Shown here: positions 34,293-42,671 of the stretch, piece after piece
How the letters are laid out: every line of letters starts with the position of its first letter
Position numbering within the stretch: position 1 is the first letter of the stretch
Assembly (NCBI RefSeq): GCF_008369935.1
Contig: NZ_VTUZ01000014.1
Location: 62,001 to 126,000, forward strand
From: Paraburkholderia panacisoli
Lineage (GTDB): Bacteria; Pseudomonadota; Gammaproteobacteria; Burkholderiales; Burkholderiaceae
Direction of reading: 5' to 3'
Length of the DNA stretch: 64,000 nt
Notes under the pieces: model-generated
The model's database searches: none
What the model was told of the DNA's origin: nothing
Seen by the model: the letters and a program-made list of their open reading frames with translations, nothing else
Made by a program: the position numbers and the translations under genes

Positions 34293-35240
34293 GTGCCCAA
34301 GTCCACAGAAAAACTCGATCTCGCTACTCGCGCGGCGTGGCTTTACTACGTCGCCGGCAATACCCAGAACGAGATCGCCGAGAAGCTGCAGGTCTCACGG
34401 CCGGTCGCGCAACGGCTGGTTGCGTTCGCGGTGGAAAAGAATCTGATTCGTGTGCGCGTCGATCACAAACTGGCCGACTGTCTGTCGCTGGCGGATCAAC
34501 TGTCGAAACGCTACGGCCTCAGCATGTGCGAAGTCGTGCCGATCGACGGCGACACATCCGACGAAGTCGACCGCAAGCTGGCGGTGGCCGGCGCTCAGGT
34601 GATGGAACGCTATCTCGGCGCCGAAAAGCCGATGGTGGTCGCGGTGAGCAGCGGCCGCACGCTAAAGGCGGCAGTCGATCAGATCGCGCAACTGGACCGT
34701 CCGCAGCATCGGCTGGTGTCGATGGTCGGCGCGATCGCGCAGGACGGCTCGTCGAACCGCTACGACGTCGCGCTGCACATTTCCGAGAAGACGGGCGGCA
34801 AGCATTTCCTGCTGCCCGCGCCGCTGCTCGCCGATAGCGAGGCCGAGCGCGCGCAGTGGTGCAATCACCGGCTGTACCGGATCGTCGAGTCGCTGTCAGC
34901 GCAAGCCGATGTCGCGTTCGTCGGGATCGGCAATATCGGGCCGAAGTGTCCGCTGCACGAAGACGGCTTCATCACGTCGGCGGAAGTGAAGGAATTGATG
35001 CAGAACGGCGCGGTGGCGGAAATGCTCGGCTTGCCGATCGATGCCGCCGGCGCGCACGTCGAATCGCCGACCGGCCGGCGCGTGACGAGCATCGCACTCG
35101 ATACGCCGCCGCGCCGCCCGACAATCGGTTTCGCCGGCGGGCAGCGCAAGCGCGAAGCGCTGATCGCGGTGCTCAAGGGCGGCTGGCTGTCGGGATTGGT
35201 GACCGATGAGTTGTGCGCGCGGGCGGCATTGGAAGCGTGA
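34293..35240 (+). CDS. SorC/DeoR-type sugar-binding transcriptional regulator
   Basis: The protein joins a short N-terminal helix-turn-helix (NTQNEIAEKLQVSRPVAQRL, about residues 24-43) to a SorC-type sugar-phosphate-binding domain (about 60-315, with VAVSSGRTLKAAVDQI and the GIGNIGP segment). The GTG at 34293 gives MPKSTEKLDLATRAAWLYY and 315 residues; upstream codons are antisense-like. It follows xylB on the same strand. By position it probably controls dalD-xylB and the opposite sorbitol operon through the shared GAGCAnnTGCTC-type element. Binding has to be inferred. Confidence 0.87.
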   Translation: MPKSTEKLDLATRAAWLYYVAGNTQNEIAEKLQVSRPVAQRLVAFAVEKNLIRVRVDHKLADCLSLADQLSKRYGLSMCEVVPIDGDTSDEVDRKLAVAGAQVMERYLGAEKPMVVAVSSGRTLKAAVDQIAQLDRPQHRLVSMVGAIAQDGSSNRYDVALHISEKTGGKHFLLPAPLLADSEAERAQWCNHRLYRIVESLSAQADVAFVGIGNIGPKCPLHEDGFITSAEVKELMQNGAVAEMLGLPIDAAGAHVESPTGRRVTSIALDTPPRRPTIGFAGGQRKREALIAVLKGGWLSGLVTDELCARAALEA

Positions 35241-35255
35241 GCTTTGTGGCTTTGC

Positions 35256-35283
35256 GGCTGTATGCGTTCGGCTGTATGCGTTC
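35256..35283 (+). repeat. 14-bp exact tandem duplication
   Basis: GGCTGTATGCGTTC occurs twice without a gap, 16 bases after the SorC-type regulator stop. It is small, non-coding and probably a replication slippage product. Confidence 0.8.
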
Positions 35284-35363
35284 GCTAGACAGGCAGTCAC
35301 GCACGCCGGTTCGCGGATCGCGGCCTGAGTGAAACTACAAAAGGAAAGCGGAACCCCACCGCG

Positions 35364-35660
35364 TTACAGCAGCGGCAACCCCTCGGTAATGATGATCCGG
35401 TAATCGCCGCCCTTCAACCGCGTCTCGCTCACAGCCTGGTACGCCGGACTTCGATACCACGCCAGCGCTTCATCGTAGCCGGTGAATTCGAGAATCAGAA
35501 TATCCTCGATCGCGGGCCCCTCCACCACTTCCTTGCGCCCGTGACTCGCGAGCATCATCACAGGATGCTGTTCGAAGACTGCGGGCGCGATCTGTTTGTA
35601 TTCTTCCAGCTTGGCGGGGTCGAGCGTTTTCTCGCGCGTGATGACCACATAGGCGGGCAT
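35364..35660 (-). CDS. DUF1330 domain protein
   Basis: A 98-residue protein of the DUF1330 family, which has a dimeric alpha/beta barrel (ferredoxin-like) fold and no established function. The family pattern is seen in MPAYVVITREKTLDPAKLEEYKQ, the GRKEVVEG stretch and IEDILILEFTGYDEALAWYR. It lies 57 bp after the ATPase gene of the sorbitol transporter on the same strand, so it may be the last gene of that operon. A link to polyol uptake is not otherwise supported. Confidence 0.85.
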   Translation of the reverse strand: MPAYVVITREKTLDPAKLEEYKQIAPAVFEQHPVMMLASHGRKEVVEGPAIEDILILEFTGYDEALAWYRSPAYQAVSETRLKGGDYRIIITEGLPLL

Positions 35661-35717
35661 GAGCGTTTCCTGAACGTGAATGAACGGAAAGCGGCGCGCC
35701 CGCCGCTTTCCCGAACC

Positions 35718-36827
35718 TCACGCGGCCAGCACTTCAACGATCTTACGCTGGAATGCTTTCCCTTCGCTGTCGAACAGATGGCAGTGCTCGGGCGTGGCGC
35801 CGAGCTTCTGCGTGTCGCCCTTACCGTGTCGTTCGAGCGGCGGAATCCGCGCGATCAGGCCGTCCGGCGCGACGCTGGATTCCGCATACAGATACGCCGC
35901 GTCGCCGAGCGATTCGACCGCCATCGTGCGGGCCGACACGCCGTCGTCGGTGGTGCCCACATGCAGATGCTCGGGTCGGATGCCGACCGTCACCTTGTCG
36001 CCCTGCTTGACCGCGCCCGGTTCCACCGCGACGCGCTGCGTTTCACCCGACTCGTAGCGCACCGTGACGCCGTCATGCGTGACCGACTGCACGACGCCTT
36101 CCATGAAGTTCATTTTCGGCGACCCGATGAAGCCCGCGACGAAACGGTTCGCGGGTGCGTGATACAGCATGGTCGGGCTGCCGACCTGCTCGAGATTGCC
36201 CGCCGACAGCACGACGATCTTGTCGGCCAGCGTCATCGCTTCGACCTGATCGTGCGTCACGTAGATCATCGTGGTCTTGAGTTCATCGTGCAGACGCGCG
36301 AATTCGAGGCGCATCTTCACGCGCAGCGCGGCGTCGAGGTTCGACAACGGTTCGTCGAACAGGAACACCTTCGGCTTGCGCGTAATCGCGCGGCCGATCG
36401 CCACGCGCTGGCGCTGGCCACCCGACAACTGCTTGGGCTTGCGATCGAGCAGATGGTCGATGTGCAGGATCTTCGCCGCGTTGCGCACGGCAGAGTCGAT
36501 CTCCGGCTTCTTGGTGCCGGCGAGCTTCAGGCCGAACGCCATGTTGTCGTACAGCGTCATGTGCGGATACAGCGCGTACGACTGGAACACCATCGCGATG
36601 CCGCGCTTGGCGGGCTGCACGTCGTTCACGCGTGTGCCGTCGATGGTCAGGTCGCCGCCGGTGATGTCTTCGAGACCCGCGATCATCCGCATCAAGGTCG
36701 ATTTACCGCAGCCGCTCGGGCCTACGAATACGACGAACTCGCCGTCCGCGATGTCGAGGTTGATGTCGCGCATCACTTCGTTCTCGTCGTAGGCCTTTCT
36801 GATGTTGCGCAGAGTTACGCTTGCCAT
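35718..36827 (-). CDS. smoK: Sugar/polyol ABC transporter ATP-binding protein (SmoK/UgpC type)
   Basis: This is the ATPase of a MalK-like importer. The Walker A motif GPSGCGKST is at residues 36-44. The signature LSGGQRQRVAIGRA, Walker B VFLFDEPLSNLD and the H-loop THDQ follow, and a C-terminal TOBE domain ends near residue 369. The ATG at 36827 follows GGAGACAG; the open frame further upstream is not conserved. It is downstream of the HAD gene in an operon with a binding protein, two permeases and a sorbitol dehydrogenase. That suggests a sorbitol/mannitol transporter like Rhodobacter SmoEFGK. Confidence 0.9.
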   Translation of the reverse strand: MASVTLRNIRKAYDENEVMRDINLDIADGEFVVFVGPSGCGKSTLMRMIAGLEDITGGDLTIDGTRVNDVQPAKRGIAMVFQSYALYPHMTLYDNMAFGLKLAGTKKPEIDSAVRNAAKILHIDHLLDRKPKQLSGGQRQRVAIGRAITRKPKVFLFDEPLSNLDAALRVKMRLEFARLHDELKTTMIYVTHDQVEAMTLADKIVVLSAGNLEQVGSPTMLYHAPANRFVAGFIGSPKMNFMEGVVQSVTHDGVTVRYESGETQRVAVEPGAVKQGDKVTVGIRPEHLHVGTTDDGVSARTMAVESLGDAAYLYAESSVAPDGLIARIPPLERHGKGDTQKLGATPEHCHLFDSEGKAFQRKIVEVLAA

Positions 36828-36925
36828 GATCTGTCTCCGTGTAATGCTGTGTGTTGCCTGGGTGTTGTCTGGGTATTGCCTATGCGTGCCTGTGCGTTCA
36901 GTTTTCGTCGCCGTAAAGCGCGCGC

Positions 36926-37615
36926 TCAAGGCGCCGCCGCCGTCGCGCTCAGCGTCCACTGCGCGACCAGATCAGGCAACTGCTGCATGTCGTCGAATAC
37001 GTGACGCGCGCCGGCCGCATGCAGCCTGTCGATCTGCGCGTCGCTCGCATGACCGCCGCCGACAAAGCCGAGCACCGTCATGCCCGCCGCGCTCGCCGCC
37101 GTCACGCCCGTCACGCTGTCCTCCACCACGAGGCACGCGGCCGGCGCGAGTGCGAGCCCTTGCGCCGCCGCCAGATAGACATCGGGCGCGGGCTTCGGAT
37201 TCGGCACCGCGTCGGCGCAGAAGAGGCGCTCGCCGAAGAACCGCACGAGGCCCGTGCGCGCCAGAACAGTCTCCACGTATGGCCGGAAGCTGTTGCTCGC
37301 GCAGCCTTTGACGAGCGGCACCTGGGCCAGCGCGGCCTCGATGCCTTCGACCACCGGCGCCTCTATCGCCGCCGCTTCCACCGCGCGGCGAATCGCGTCG
37401 ATGTCAGCGGCGCTCAAGCTTTTGCCGAGCTGGGCCGCCGTGCCCTGCAACACCCTCTCGATGCGCAGGCCGAGCAGCGGCAGCACCACCGGCTCGACAA
37501 CGGTATCGGGCCAACGCGCTTCCAGTTCGTGCACCAGCATCTGCGCCGCCACGGCTTCGCTGTCGATCAGCACGCCGTCGCAATCGCAGATCAACGCGAG
37601 CTTGCCTGGCGTCAT
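36926..37615 (-). CDS. HAD-family hydrolase (sugar phosphatase-like)
   Basis: A 229-residue HAD subfamily IA hydrolase. The nucleophile motif is DCDGVLIDSE, with D11 and D13. The second motif is near CASNSF, and the late motifs are KPAPDVYLAA and VVEDSVTGV. The ATG at 37615 overlaps the stop of the upstream permease gene by four bases (ATGA). It is therefore coupled into the polyol operon, and a role removing phosphate from a sugar or polyol phosphate fits. The substrate is not known. Confidence 0.87.
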   Translation of the reverse strand: MTPGKLALICDCDGVLIDSEAVAAQMLVHELEARWPDTVVEPVVLPLLGLRIERVLQGTAAQLGKSLSAADIDAIRRAVEAAAIEAPVVEGIEAALAQVPLVKGCASNSFRPYVETVLARTGLVRFFGERLFCADAVPNPKPAPDVYLAAAQGLALAPAACLVVEDSVTGVTAASAAGMTVLGFVGGGHASDAQIDRLHAAGARHVFDDMQQLPDLVAQWTLSATAAAP

Positions 37616-38487
37616 TTGACCGCCCCGAACGTGAGGCCGCGCACCAGTTGCTTCTGCGACAACCACCCGACGATCAGGATCGGCGCGACCGCCAACAGCG
37701 AAGCCGCCGACAGCTTGGCCCAGAACAAACCTTCAGGACTCGAATACGACGCGATGAACACGGTCAGCGGCGCGGCGTTCGAACTCGACAGGTTGATGCT
37801 CCAGAACGCTTCGTTCCACGACAGGATCACGAGCAGCAGCGCGGTGGACGCGAGTCCCGGCAGCGACATCGGCATCAGCAGATAGACGATTTCCTGCCAC
37901 GTCGCGGCGCCGTCGATACGACCGGCTTCGAGAATGTCGCGCGGAATTTCGGCGAAGTACGTGAACGACATCCACACCGCGATCGGCAGATTGATCAGCG
38001 TGTAGACGATCACCAGACCCGACACCGTATCGAGCAGGCCGCTGTTTTTCCACAGCAGATAGATCGGCACCAGCACGCCGACCGACGGCATCATCTTGGT
38101 CGACAGCATCCACAGCAACACTTTCTGCGTGCGGCGCGTCGGGAAGAACGCCATCGCATAAGCCGCCGGCACCGCGAGAATCAGGCACAGCAGCGTGACG
38201 CCCACTGAGATCAGTATCGAATTCCAGGCGAACGAAAAGTAATTGCTGCGCGCGAACACCTCGCGGAAGCTCTCGAGCGTCGGCGTAAAAAACAGCGACG
38301 ACGCATAAGCCTGCTGCTCGGTCTTGAACGCGGTGATCGTCATCCAGAAGATCGGGAAGAACAGCAGCAACGCGACCAGCCAGGCGATCACGCCGGGAAG
38401 TCCGCGGCGGATCGCGTCGAACGGCGACTTTGCCGGCACGGTCATGGGCGCCGTTGTCGACGCCGGAGTGGAGGCAACGTGGCTCAT
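37612..38487 (-). CDS. smoG: Carbohydrate ABC transporter permease, MalG/SmoG type
   Basis: An integral membrane permease of 291 residues with six hydrophobic segments. The EAA loop, which contacts the ATPase, is visible as EAGRIDGAATWQEIVYLLMP. The ATG at 38487 overlaps the upstream permease stop by four bases and follows GGGGAG. The open frame extends upstream to 39549 only as an overlap with the first permease. It forms the heterodimeric channel with the gene product encoded just upstream. Confidence 0.9.
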   Translation of the reverse strand: MSHVASTPASTTAPMTVPAKSPFDAIRRGLPGVIAWLVALLLFFPIFWMTITAFKTEQQAYASSLFFTPTLESFREVFARSNYFSFAWNSILISVGVTLLCLILAVPAAYAMAFFPTRRTQKVLLWMLSTKMMPSVGVLVPIYLLWKNSGLLDTVSGLVIVYTLINLPIAVWMSFTYFAEIPRDILEAGRIDGAATWQEIVYLLMPMSLPGLASTALLLVILSWNEAFWSINLSSSNAAPLTVFIASYSSPEGLFWAKLSAASLLAVAPILIVGWLSQKQLVRGLTFGAVK

Positions 38488-39419
38488 TTTTCGTACTCCC
38501 CTTTCAGGTTCTTCGCCAGCATCCGCACGAGGAAGAACGACACGATGTTGGCCAGCACGACAGCGAGAATGCCGCCCGCCGATGCGAGACCGACGTCGAA
38601 CTGTTGCAGGCCCAGCGAAAAGATCAGGTACGACAGATTGGTGGTCGCGTTGCCCGGACCGCCGCCCGTGGTCGTATAGATTTCGGCGAAGATCGAGAGC
38701 AGGAAAATGGTCTCCATCATCACCACCACCGCGATGGCCCGTCTCAGGTGCGGCAGCGTGATGTAGAAGAACATCGAGAACGGACCCGCGCCATCGATGC
38801 GCGCCGCTTCCTTCTGCTCCTGATCGAGCGACTGGATCGCCGTGAACAGGATCAGGAACGCGAACGGCAGCCACTGCCATGCGACGATCATGATGACTGC
38901 GGTGAGCGGATAGTTGGCGAACCAGTCGATCGGCTGCATGCCCACCGCGCGCATGCCCTGGGCGATGAGCCCGTACACCGGGTGCAGGATCATGTTCTTC
39001 CAGATCAGCGCGCTGACCGTCGGCATCACGAAGAACGGCGCGATCGCCAGCAGCCGCGCGACGCCCTGGCCATAGAACTTGCGGTCGAACAGAATCGCCA
39101 TCAGCACGCCGCCGACCACCGTGATCACCAGCACCGAGACGATCAGTTGGAGCGTATGCACGATCGACGGGCCGAACGACGGGTCGCTGGCGAGATACCG
39201 GTAGTTGTCGAAGCCGGCGAAGCCGCGCAGATCGGGGTTCAGCAGGTTGTAGCGCGAGAACGAAAACCAGATCGTCATCGCGAGCGGAATCGCCATCCAC
39301 AGCACCAGCACGGCGACCGATGGCGAGACCAGCCAGCGGGCCGAATTGGCTTTGCGGATTTCGCGTTCTTTTTCTGTCTGGGGATGGGCGTGCATGAGAG
39401 GTAGGCGCAAAGGACGCAT
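38484..39419 (-). CDS. smoF: Carbohydrate ABC transporter permease, MalF/SmoF type
   Basis: A membrane permease of 311 residues with six main hydrophobic segments. The EAA loop is EAARIDGAGPFSMFFYITLP. The ATG at 39419 has AGGTGG upstream and is preferred to the internal ATG at MHAHPQ, which has none. It lies 151 bp after the binding-protein gene and overlaps the second permease gene by four bases. The pair resembles sorbitol/mannitol permeases. Confidence 0.9.
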   Translation of the reverse strand: MRPLRLPLMHAHPQTEKEREIRKANSARWLVSPSVAVLVLWMAIPLAMTIWFSFSRYNLLNPDLRGFAGFDNYRYLASDPSFGPSIVHTLQLIVSVLVITVVGGVLMAILFDRKFYGQGVARLLAIAPFFVMPTVSALIWKNMILHPVYGLIAQGMRAVGMQPIDWFANYPLTAVIMIVAWQWLPFAFLILFTAIQSLDQEQKEAARIDGAGPFSMFFYITLPHLRRAIAVVVMMETIFLLSIFAEIYTTTGGGPGNATTNLSYLIFSLGLQQFDVGLASAGGILAVVLANIVSFFLVRMLAKNLKGEYEK

Positions 39420-39570
39420 GATTGACCACCTGTTCGGTAATGCGCGGGGCGTCCGCCTGAACGGCGTCTGCCGCGCGAAGCGCGGCGGGAACGTCCCGCT
39501 GTGCTGCGTGAGCCGGCTGACGGGCGTCAGCCGGCGCGTACCACATCACTGAAGTGGCTGGCTTGCCACG

Positions 39571-40893
39571 TTACTTCTGATAACCGGCCTGCTTCACCGC
39601 GCGATCCGCGGTCGCATTGCCGGCCGCCAGCGCCTGATCGACCGTCATCTGGCCGGCAACCGCACCGGAGATGCTTTGACCGACTACGGTGCCAAACGAC
39701 TGGAACTCAGGAATCCCGACGAACTGCACACCGGTGTACGGCACCGGCTTGAGGGTCGGGTGATCGGGGTCGGCCGTTTCGATTGCCTTCAGCACGAAAG
39801 CGCCGAACGGTGCGGCCTTCTGGTACTCGGGGCGCGCGTACGTCGAACTGCGCGTTCCCGGCGGCACCGAAGCCCAACCTTCATCCTTCGCGACCAGTTC
39901 GATGTAGTCCTTCGACGTGGCCCACGTGATGAACTTCTTCGCCGCGTCGGGCTGCTTCGACGATTTCGGAATCGCCAGCGCCCAGGCCCACAGCCAGTGC
40001 GAACCCTTCGGCGTGACGGCGATCGGCGCCGCGGCGAACCCGACCTTGTCCGCGATCTGCGACTGCTGCTTGTTGTACAGAATGCCGGCCGCCACCGTCG
40101 CGTCGATCCACATCCCGCACTTGCCCGACGACATCAGCGTGAGGTTTTCGTTGAAGCCGTTCGAGCTGGCTCCCGGAGGACCATCTTTCTTCAGCAGATC
40201 GACGTAGAACGTCATCGCTTTCTTCCATTCCGGCGACGTGAGCTGCGCGTTCCACTTCTCGTCGAACCAGCGGCCGCCGAAGGTGTTCACCACCGTCGTG
40301 CCATACGCCATGTTTTCGCCCCAGCCCGCCTTGCCGCGCAAGCAGATGCCGTAGATGCCGTTGGCCTTGTCGGTGAGCTTGTCGGCAAATTGCGCGATCT
40401 GGTCGTAGGTCGGCTGATCGGGCATTTTCAGGCCCTTCTGGTCGAACAGATCCTTGCGGTAATAGGTCATCGAGCTTTCGACGTAGAACGGCAGCGCGTA
40501 CAACTGGCCGCCGCTCGACAGGCCGTCGCGGGCCGTCTTCACGACGTCGTTCAGATCGTAGCTGGCGGGCAGATTGGTGAGCGGCGTGAGCCAGCCGCGC
40601 TTGCCCCACTGCGGCGTTTCATAGGCGCCGATCGTCATCACGTCGAACTGGCCGCTGCCGGTCGTGATGTCGGTCGTGGCGCGCTGCCGCAGCACGTTTT
40701 CCTCGAGAATCACCCAGTTCAGTTTAATGTCCGGATTCGCCTTTTCGAATGCGGGCGAGAGCTTCTTCAGCTCGATCATGTCCGGGTTGTTCAACGTCGC
40801 GATCGTCACGGTGGCCGCCGACGCGCTCAACGCAAAGCATGCAACCGCGCCGGCACTGACCGCCTTCAGCGTGGATTTGAAAGCTGGTTTCAT
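39571..40893 (-). CDS. smoE: Sugar/polyol ABC transporter substrate-binding protein (SmoE type)
   Basis: A periplasmic binding protein of 440 residues in the family-1 extracellular solute-binding group. A Sec signal peptide covers about residues 1-27, ending in ALSASAA. The mature part has segments such as ILEENVLRQRATTDITTGSG and FDVMTIGAYETPQW, seen in sorbitol/mannitol-binding proteins. The ATG has AGGAGA upstream. It lies 85 bp after the sorbitol dehydrogenase gene and starts the transporter block. Substrate is inferred from the neighbours. Confidence 0.9.
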   Translation of the reverse strand: MKPAFKSTLKAVSAGAVACFALSASAATVTIATLNNPDMIELKKLSPAFEKANPDIKLNWVILEENVLRQRATTDITTGSGQFDVMTIGAYETPQWGKRGWLTPLTNLPASYDLNDVVKTARDGLSSGGQLYALPFYVESSMTYYRKDLFDQKGLKMPDQPTYDQIAQFADKLTDKANGIYGICLRGKAGWGENMAYGTTVVNTFGGRWFDEKWNAQLTSPEWKKAMTFYVDLLKKDGPPGASSNGFNENLTLMSSGKCGMWIDATVAAGILYNKQQSQIADKVGFAAAPIAVTPKGSHWLWAWALAIPKSSKQPDAAKKFITWATSKDYIELVAKDEGWASVPPGTRSSTYARPEYQKAAPFGAFVLKAIETADPDHPTLKPVPYTGVQFVGIPEFQSFGTVVGQSISGAVAGQMTVDQALAAGNATADRAVKQAGYQK

Positions 40894-40978
40894 GTGTTGT
40901 CTCCTTTCTCGTACGTTATGTGGTGCTGCGTTTGTTCTACGAAAACGACAGGGATCGCGCAGGGTTGCGTGCCCACGT

Positions 40979-41761
40979 TCAACTCATCCAGTTGCCACCG
41001 TCGACGTTCAGCGTCTGCGCGGTGATGTAATCCGCGTCGGCCGAGGCGAGAAACAGCGCGGCGCCGGTCAGATCGTCCGGCACGCCCATGCGGCCGAGCG
41101 GCACCGCTTCGCCGACCAGCCGCTTCTTCTCGCCGAGCGGCCGGTTTTCATAGCGGGCGAAGAGCGCGTCGACTTCGTTCCACATCGGCGTGTCGACGAC
41201 GCCCGGCGCGATGCCGTTCACGTTGATCTTGTGCGGCGCGAGCGCAAGCGCCGCGGATTGCGTGTAGCTGAGCACGGCCGCCTTGGTCGCGCAGTAGTGC
41301 GACACCAGCGCCTCGCCGCGCCGTCCGGCTTGCGACGACATGTTGATGATCTTGCCGCCGTGGCCCTGCTCGACCATCCGGCGTGCGACCGCTTGCATCA
41401 GGAAGAACATGCCCTTCACGTTGACCGCGAAGAGGCGGTCGAACACGTCCCAGGATTCGTCGAGGATCGGGCGCATATCGAAGAGCGCCGCGTTGTTGAA
41501 CAGAATGTCGACCTGGCCGAAGCGCTCCAGCGTGCTCGCCAGAATGCGCTCGATGTCGTCGCGGCGCGTGACGTCGGCGCTCACGCTCAGCACGCGCTCG
41601 CCGTAAGCGGCGCGCAGCGCGTCGCCGAAACTGTCCGCCGGCTTCACGTCGACCAGCACGCAGCGCGCGCCTTCGTCCAGATAACGCCGGGCCACCGCCT
41701 CACCGATTCCACTGGCCGCGCCCGTGAGAATGGCCACCTTGTCTTGCAATCGTGCCGCCAC
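40979..41761 (-). CDS. smoS: Sorbitol dehydrogenase, SDR family (SmoS/PolS type)
   Basis: A 260-residue short-chain dehydrogenase. The NAD motif TGAASGIG is at residues 13-20, with S142 (or S143), Y156 and K160 as catalytic residues. The segments ILFNNAALFDM, IINMSSQAGRRGEALVSHYC and the C-terminal TLNVDGGNWMS closely recall Rhodobacter sorbitol (L-iditol 2-) dehydrogenase. That enzyme oxidises sorbitol to fructose and galactitol to tagatose. The start is GTG 41761, after GGAGACAGGCA. It is the first gene of the polyol operon, with a sigma-70-like promoter and shared operator upstream. Confidence 0.92.
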   Translation of the reverse strand: MAARLQDKVAILTGAASGIGEAVARRYLDEGARCVLVDVKPADSFGDALRAAYGERVLSVSADVTRRDDIERILASTLERFGQVDILFNNAALFDMRPILDESWDVFDRLFAVNVKGMFFLMQAVARRMVEQGHGGKIINMSSQAGRRGEALVSHYCATKAAVLSYTQSAALALAPHKINVNGIAPGVVDTPMWNEVDALFARYENRPLGEKKRLVGEAVPLGRMGVPDDLTGAALFLASADADYITAQTLNVDGGNWMS

Positions 41762-41818
41762 TGCCTGTCTCCGGTTCGTTCTGCTTCTTGAGGCGCAGCG
41801 AGCGAACGCTCATTGCGC

Positions 41819-41872
41819 GAACAATTGCTCTGCTAGTGATCGAATGATCGGATACGGACCCGGTCATGTCAA
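41819..41872 (-). promoter_or_regulatory. Probable smoS operon promoter with shared operator
   Basis: On the minus strand TTGACA (41872-41867), a 17-bp spacer and GATCAT (41849-41844) form a good promoter. The next bases hold the near-palindrome GAGCAATTGTTC (41830-41819). The 31 bases from GATCAT to the dyad match the dalD promoter at 26 positions. This is the strongest hint in the window that the two opposed polyol operons are co-regulated. Confidence 0.68.
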
Positions 41873-41989
41873 GGCGCTCGACCAGATTTCGATGGTGCAG
41901 CGCGGAAGGACGCCGCGCACGTTGCTCGTGCCTTCAGCAACACTAGTACGAGAAATCGACGACAGCCAATTCGCGTTGCGGGCAGGCCG

Positions 41990-42020
41990 CTGACAAAAAT
42001 TCGAGATACGTTATATCATT
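41990..42020 (+). promoter_or_regulatory. Probable zur-znuACB promoter with Zur-like box
   Basis: CTGACA (41990-41995), a 16-bp spacer and TATATC (42012-42017) form a plausible promoter about 70 bp upstream of zur. The -10 box is inside GATACGTTATATCATT (42005-42020). Its left half, GTTATA, matches the known Zur box core, while the right half is degenerate. Repression by zinc-loaded Zur is the expected mode, by analogy. Confidence 0.48.
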
Positions 42021-42089
42021 GCGGCCTTGCTTCGCTTCGAAGCCTTTGCGGTCTGAATTGCGGTTGGTTGCCGCTTTGTCTGGAGGTCC

Positions 42090-42575
42090 ATGCCGATGGC
42101 TACGTCGATTGCAGAACACCACGCCGTGCGGCTCGCGCATGCCGACGCGCACGCCGCCGCGCACGGACTCGCGCTGACGCCTTTGCGCCGTCAGGTGTAC
42201 GCGGCGATCGTCGCCAGCGAGCGGCCGGTCGGCGCGTACGAGCTGCTGGCTGCGCTCGAACCGGAGCGCGGCCGCATGCCGCCCACGACCGTGTACCGCG
42301 CGCTCGACTTTCTGCTCGCGCACGGCTTCGTCCATCGGATCGAATCGAAGAATGCGTACGTGGCCTGCTGCGAAGTCGGCGTGCCGCATCGCAGCCAGTT
42401 TCTGATGTGCGACGGCTGCGGCGCGACCGTCGAAATTCCCGGCGACGACCTCGCCGACCAGCTGTCCCATAGCGGTCCCGCGAACGGCTTCGAAGTGCAT
42501 CGCCAGGTGATCGAACTCAGCGGTCTGTGCGCGCCGTGCGCCCGCGCGGCGCGTCCCGTGGGCGGTTCGTCATGA
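42090..42575 (+). CDS. zur: Fur-family zinc uptake regulator Zur
   Basis: A 161-residue Fur-family repressor. The winged-helix part includes MPPTTVYRALDFLLAHGFVH (about residues 63-82). Two structural-zinc cysteine pairs are C107/C110 and C147/C150, and further possible sensory ligands lie around ACCEVGVPHRS. Its place at the head of znuA-znuC-znuB identifies it as Zur and not Fur. GGAGG precedes the ATG. The znuA start is 96 bp downstream. Confidence 0.92.
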   Translation: MPMATSIAEHHAVRLAHADAHAAAHGLALTPLRRQVYAAIVASERPVGAYELLAALEPERGRMPPTTVYRALDFLLAHGFVHRIESKNAYVACCEVGVPHRSQFLMCDGCGATVEIPGDDLADQLSHSGPANGFEVHRQVIELSGLCAPCARAARPVGGSS

Positions 42576-42671
42576 AGCCGCGCACGAGCTGATGCCCGCA
42601 GCCGCGCCGGCCGCGGGCCGCCACGGCCCCTAACGTTTGCAGTTCATTCAACTTTCAGGCAGCAGGAAACA

